A stretch of DNA of 19,420 bases from Candidatus Alkanophagales archaeon (GTDB lineage Archaea > Halobacteriota > Syntropharchaeia > Alkanophagales > B39-G2). Shown here one piece after another: positions 16,919 through 19,420 of the stretch (position 1 is the first letter of the stretch; each line of letters starts with the position of its first letter). The position numbers were made by a program, and so were the translations under genes. The stretch lies in NCBI GenBank assembly GCA_003661185.1, contig QMVQ01000004.1, positions 1-19,420 on the forward strand, read 5' to 3'. The notes under the pieces are model-generated. The model worked only from the letters and a program-made list of their open reading frames with translations. It was not told the DNA's origin and did no database searches.

Positions 16919-17042
16919 TCAGAATTTCACGGAGTGTAGCTGCGTCAAGAAAAATGTGAAACCACTGTCGAACACTACAAAAAAAGACATCAGTCCATAG
17001 TAGTAGTGCCAAGATACGTCTGCGAGCGAAATTTTTAACCAA

Positions 17043-17089
17043 TGCGGGCGAGAAGTCCCCTTCCGAAAGGGAGGGGATGAAAGTCCGCA
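17043..17089. repeat. Hairpin 1 (left copy), GAAA tetraloop
   Basis: TCCCCTTCC-GAAA-GGGAGGGGA forms nine pairs (one G-T) at 17056-17077. An outer stem TGCGGG/TCCGCA (17043-17048 with 17084-17089) encloses it with internal loops CGAGAAG and TGAAAG. It matches hairpin 2 except for a compensated base pair and a loop change. Confidence 0.65.
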
Positions 17090-17090
17090 A

Positions 17091-17101
17091 ATTATATATA
17101 T
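17091..17101 (+). promoter_or_regulatory. Strong box A before the structured RNA and subtilase
   Basis: ATTATATATAT is the best TATA element in the window. Its centre (17096) predicts transcription from about 17122, exactly where the structured RNA begins. No other TATA-like sequence is seen between there and the subtilase ATG, so it probably serves both the RNA and the subtilase mRNA. Confidence 0.6.
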
Positions 17102-17121
17102 GCTTTTGGTGACACATTTCT

Positions 17122-17235
17122 TCGTCGGGGACGCCTGGGACCGAGGTCTCTGTAAAGGGGTTCCGTGCTGGAGTCCCCCGACGCTATGAAGGCACGGTCG
17201 GAGAAGCTCCTTCCGTAAGGGAGGAGGAGTTCACC
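17122..17235 (+). ncRNA. Structured RNA with pseudoknot, omega RNA-like or subtilase 5' leader
   Basis: Three pairings are visible. Stem A: CGTCGGGGAC (17123-17132) with GTCCCCCGACG (17173-17183), ten pairs with one bulged C. Inside it a small hairpin GGGAC-CGAG-GTCTC occurs at 17138-17151. Stem B: CCGTGC (17163-17168) with GCACGG (17192-17197); its 5' arm is inside stem A and its 3' arm outside, so A and B make a pseudoknot. Stem C: the GNRA hairpin at 17207-17226. A pseudoknot followed by a 3' hairpin is the plan of TnpB omega RNAs, in which the guide follows the last hairpin. Transcription from the box A at 17091 would start at the first base pair. It may be a solo guide RNA, an element relic, or a regulatory leader of the subtilase gene. 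No protein partner is present. Confidence 0.5.
17207..17226. repeat. Hairpin 2 (right copy), GTAA tetraloop
   Basis: CTCCTTCC-GTAA-GGGAGGAG forms eight pairs (one G-T). Relative to hairpin 1 the second pair changes from C-G to T-A on both arms together, while the loop stays in the GNRA class. Confidence 0.65.
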
Positions 17236-17258
17236 AAGTTTCCAACCCGTCAACGTTT

Positions 17259-17268
17259 AGGAGGTGAT
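17259..17268 (+). promoter_or_regulatory. Perfect ribosome binding site of the subtilase
   Basis: AGGAGGTGAT matches the full archaeal 16S 3' tail complement and ends three bases before the ATG at 17272 (seven bases from GGAGG). It fixes the start and shows that the mRNA has a leader, as expected if transcription begins near 17122. Confidence 0.8.
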
Positions 17269-17271
17269 TCC

Positions 17272-19236
17272 ATGAAAAAGATTGCCGCAGTAATTCCTGT
17301 AGCTTTGGTATTTACACTCTTTGGCATCTGCGTCATCGCCGCTGCGAGCATTGGTCCTGAGGATTTGCCTGCTGAGCTCGGTAACATCGCAAAAACTGAG
17401 GGCGTAGCCGTGAAGATGGACGCTGCGGTGGCGAGTGTGGCGCTCGGCATCACGAAGACAGAAGCCGAAGCAAAGGCGTTTGCGCCCGACGCTCTCGACT
17501 TCGTGGACGGCAAGGCGAGAGTCGTCCTCGAGCTTGCAAACGAAGGCAAGAAAGCAGCACTCTCTCCAAAGCTTGAAAGGCTGGGCTGCGTCGTCGAGAC
17601 TTCCTACAAAAACCTCGTTCAGGCGCTCGTCCCGCCGGAGCGGCTTAAAGACGTGGCGGCTCTCGACGAGGTTCTTTACGTGCGGGCGCCGCTGAAGCCG
17701 TGCCTCTTCTCGGTCACGAGCGAAGGAGTTCCTATGATAAACGCTGACGACCTGCACGCTCTCGGCGTCACGGGCAGCGGCGTGAAGGTTGCGATTATAG
17801 ACTTGGGCTTCGAGGGCTACGCCACGAACCCCGAGCTCCCGGCTTCGTGCATTGCAGAGGTGAAGTCTTTCAGAGCGGATGGGGATATCGAAGCGGGTGA
17901 GGTTCACGGGACGGCGTGCGCCGAGATCATCCACGACGTGGCGCCCAGCGCCCAGCTTTACCTCTTTAATTTCGAGACCGACGTTGAATACGCGAACGCC
18001 GTCGCTTACGCCATTTCGAAGGGCATCGACGTCATTTCGGCGAGCTTCGGCTGGGTGAACGCCGGACCCTACGACGGCACCGGCCATATTTGCGACATCG
18101 CAAACGACGCACGTGCGCACGGCATCCTTTACGTGAACGCCGCCGGGAATCAAGCTGAGAAGCATTACGAAGGCACCTTCACAGACGCCGACAGCGACGG
18201 CTGGCACGAATTCGCAACGCCTGACGAAACCATAGATCTCGGCTACTTGCCCGCAGGGACGCCCGTGACGCTTTATCTCAGCTGGGACGACTGGCCCTAT
18301 TCAAATCAGGACTATGACCTCTATCTGTACGTGGAGACGCCTTACGGACTGGCAGTGGCAGCAAAATCTGCAAATCGCCAGACAGGAACGCAGCCGCCGA
18401 CCGAGGCGATAGAGGGCGTTGTGGTTACTGGTGGGCACTTCCACGTCGCCATTAAAAAATATCAGGCCACGAGGGACGTGCACTTCGAGCTTTACAGCTT
18501 CACGAACGACTTTCCGGAATACGACGTGCCTGAGAGCAGCCTCTGCATCCCGGCGGATGCCGAGGGCGTTCTGACCGTCGGTGCCGTTTATTGGCAGACT
18601 AGTGTTTTAGAAGACTTTAGCTCGAGAGGTCCGACGAACGATGGCAGAACGAAGCCCGACGTTGTTGCGCCGGACGGCGTCTCAACGTTCGCCTACGGCG
18701 CCGGAAACTTTTACGGAACATCGGCTGCGACGCCACACGTTGCGGGCGCTGCTGCTTTGCTGAAGAGCGCGTATCCAACGCTTACTGCCGACGACCTCCA
18801 GTATTATCTGGAGAACACCGCCATCGACCTTGGGGTGCCGGGCAAGGATAATAACTACGGAGCGGGCCTGATCGACGTCCTTGCGGCTTACGATGCCATC
18901 TCAGGACCGACAACTCCGACAGTGTCGATCTGGACGAACGAGCCGAGCTATACGGCGGGCGACGTCATGAACGTCGGACTTAGCGTCACGAACCCACTGG
19001 CAACACCTTACAACTGCCGGTTTGCGGTCTGGCTCCAGATGCCAACAGGCGGCATAGTCGTGGTCATTAACACACTTGTGACGTTGCCCTCAGGGCTTAA
19101 TTACAACAACCCCGCGCTCCTGAGTTTTACGCTGCCGCCTTTGCCTTCAGGAAGCTACACGTGGCACGCTGCCATCATCGACCCAGCAACAGGAAGCTTC
19201 GTGGCGCATGACACTGCCACTTGGACGTTCGCCTAA
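17272..19236 (+). CDS. Secreted subtilisin-like serine protease
   Basis: 654 residues. A signal peptide (1-25, MKKIAAVIPVALVFTLFG) leads into a propeptide-like region to about 145. The S8 catalytic domain has Asp177 (VAIIDLGFEG), His212 (EVHGTACAE), the oxyanion Asn293 (NAAGN) and Ser484 (YGTSAATPHVAGAAALL), so all key residues are present. Between Asn293 and VLTVGAVY (433-439) lies a 120-residue beta-rich insertion (about 300-415, PVTLYLSWDDWP, DYDLYLYVETP) resembling a pre-peptidase C-terminal or jelly-roll domain placed inside the protease. Residues 549-654 form a beta domain related to the end of the propeller protein encoded at 5491-7797. There is no membrane anchor. N-glycosylation sequons are absent, unlike in the propeller proteins. 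It may process surface proteins or digest external protein; the target is unknown. The gene follows a structured leader and a perfect ribosome binding site. Confidence 0.93.
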   Translation: MKKIAAVIPVALVFTLFGICVIAAASIGPEDLPAELGNIAKTEGVAVKMDAAVASVALGITKTEAEAKAFAPDALDFVDGKARVVLELANEGKKAALSPKLERLGCVVETSYKNLVQALVPPERLKDVAALDEVLYVRAPLKPCLFSVTSEGVPMINADDLHALGVTGSGVKVAIIDLGFEGYATNPELPASCIAEVKSFRADGDIEAGEVHGTACAEIIHDVAPSAQLYLFNFETDVEYANAVAYAISKGIDVISASFGWVNAGPYDGTGHICDIANDARAHGILYVNAAGNQAEKHYEGTFTDADSDGWHEFATPDETIDLGYLPAGTPVTLYLSWDDWPYSNQDYDLYLYVETPYGLAVAAKSANRQTGTQPPTEAIEGVVVTGGHFHVAIKKYQATRDVHFELYSFTNDFPEYDVPESSLCIPADAEGVLTVGAVYWQTSVLEDFSSRGPTNDGRTKPDVVAPDGVSTFAYGAGNFYGTSAATPHVAGAAALLKSAYPTLTADDLQYYLENTAIDLGVPGKDNNYGAGLIDVLAAYDAISGPTTPTVSIWTNEPSYTAGDVMNVGLSVTNPLATPYNCRFAVWLQMPTGGIVVVINTLVTLPSGLNYNNPALLSFTLPPLPSGSYTWHAAIIDPATGSFVAHDTATWTFA

Positions 19237-19273
19237 TTAGCCTCGTTCCGACTTGCCGCCGTAAATCCTCTCA

Positions 19274-19286
19274 TTTCTTATTTTTA
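19274..19286 (+). terminator. T-rich tract after the subtilase
   Basis: TTTCTTATTTTTA starts about 38 bases after the subtilase stop and could end its transcript. Its centre is also about 34 bases before the ATG at 19315, so it could instead, or also, be the box A of the next gene. Confidence 0.3.
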
Positions 19287-19314
19287 GCAAGGAGCGGCAT
19301 AATAATTTAGGGAG

Positions 19315-19420
19315 ATGAGGAATTTAAAGGCTAAGAGGTTAGAGAGTTTGAGTTACGAGTTGCCGCTTGAGTATTTTGCGAGGGAGCCGTATCCGGCGCT
19401 GCTTGAGCGGATAATGCGAC
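19315..19420 (+). CDS. Start of an unknown protein, cut by the window edge
   Basis: An ATG with GGGAG directly before it opens a frame that runs off the right edge after 35 codons (begins MRNLKAKRLESLSYELP, later EYFAREPYPALLERIMR). It is a charged, helical N-terminus without a signal peptide. I do not recognise the family. Confidence 0.5.
   Translation, partial: MRNLKAKRLESLSYELPLEYFAREPYPALLERIMR

Larger units (their letters stand above)
17041..17235 (+). mobile_element. Possible protein-less IS200/IS605-type mini element
   Basis: About 195 bases bounded by two near-identical hairpins (17056-17077 and 17207-17226), each preceded by GAGAAG and capped by a GNRA tetraloop. IS200/IS605 elements carry similar subterminal hairpins at both ends, recognised by the TnpA transposase, and encode a guide RNA at the right end. 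The left flank is TTTTTAACC, an AT-rich site of the kind such elements insert beside. After the right hairpin comes GAGTTCACC, resembling right-end cleavage regions as I remember them. No tnpA or tnpB is present, so this would be a non-autonomous copy or a relic. Exact ends cannot be fixed without an empty-site comparison. Confidence 0.35.
16568..17271. other. 704-base gap between ileS and the subtilase
   Basis: No intact gene is seen. From left to right it holds the ileS promoter, two small hairpins (16745-16758 and 16760-16783), a minus-strand protein fragment (16778-16918), a featureless stretch to about 17030, and then a structured RNA region with paired hairpins, a TATA element and the subtilase ribosome binding site. 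No tRNA-like cloverleaf and no CRISPR repeat were found. Confidence 0.6.

Noticed and set aside
16908..17117. 69-codon minus frame across the hairpin and TATA region
   Set aside because: It runs through the paired stem and the TATA element, has no ribosome binding site and no recognisable motif; considered as a transposase remnant but nothing supports that.
17257..18207. 316-codon open frame on the strand opposite the subtilase
   Set aside because: It mirrors the codon-position bias of the subtilase, whose catalytic motifs are complete; its residues match no family and it lacks a sensible start context.
1..19420. tRNA, rRNA and CRISPR arrays
   Set aside because: No T-arm-like motif in a cloverleaf context and no regularly spaced repeats were found; the only tandem repeats are the coding TPR units.

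Overview
The window looks like chromosomal DNA from an archaeon. The isoleucyl-tRNA synthetase is of the long archaeal type. A THUMP-domain tRNA m2G methyltransferase of the Trm14 kind is present. One surface protein ends in a PGF-CTERM tail, several genes have TATA-like box A elements 20-35 bases before the start codon, and the best ribosome binding sites match an archaeal 16S tail (AGGAGGTGAT). The domain mix (PQQ propellers, CARDB, DUF2341, PGF-CTERM) fits a methanogen- or ANME-related euryarchaeote, but I cannot name a lineage.

Layout. A small unrecognised gene and a possible 29-residue ORF lie at the left edge. From about 7.8 kb down to 0.58 kb, a minus-strand two-gene operon encodes two large exported proteins. 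The first has a PQQ propeller, a DUF4430-like domain and a C-terminal beta domain. The second has an alpha/alpha toroid, CARDB repeats, a PQQ propeller and a membrane anchor. Divergent from it are a TPR protein, a BtuF-like lipoprotein and a radical SAM enzyme. Next come the methyltransferase (minus), a DUF2341/PGF-CTERM surface protein (plus) and ileS (minus). A 704-base gap follows, then a secreted subtilase (plus) and the start of an unknown gene at the right edge.

The 704-base gap is the least ordinary part. It holds a decayed surface-protein fragment and a structured RNA segment just after a strong TATA element. That segment has a predicted pseudoknot and then a GNRA-capped hairpin, and a near-identical, covarying hairpin lies about 150 bases upstream. 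This resembles the ends and guide RNA (omega RNA) of an IS200/IS605-type element without its proteins. It also lies where it would be the 5' leader of the subtilase mRNA.

Working together: half of the genes make exported proteins (two propeller proteins, lipoprotein, DUF2341 protein, subtilase), so this is largely a cell-surface region with housekeeping genes (ileS, trm14-like) between. The subtilase and the first propeller protein share a related C-terminal domain. The operon carries, on two polypeptides, an alpha toroid and a DUF4430-like beta domain, the two parts that make up transcobalamin, close to a BtuF-like binding protein. A role in corrinoid capture is an inference only.
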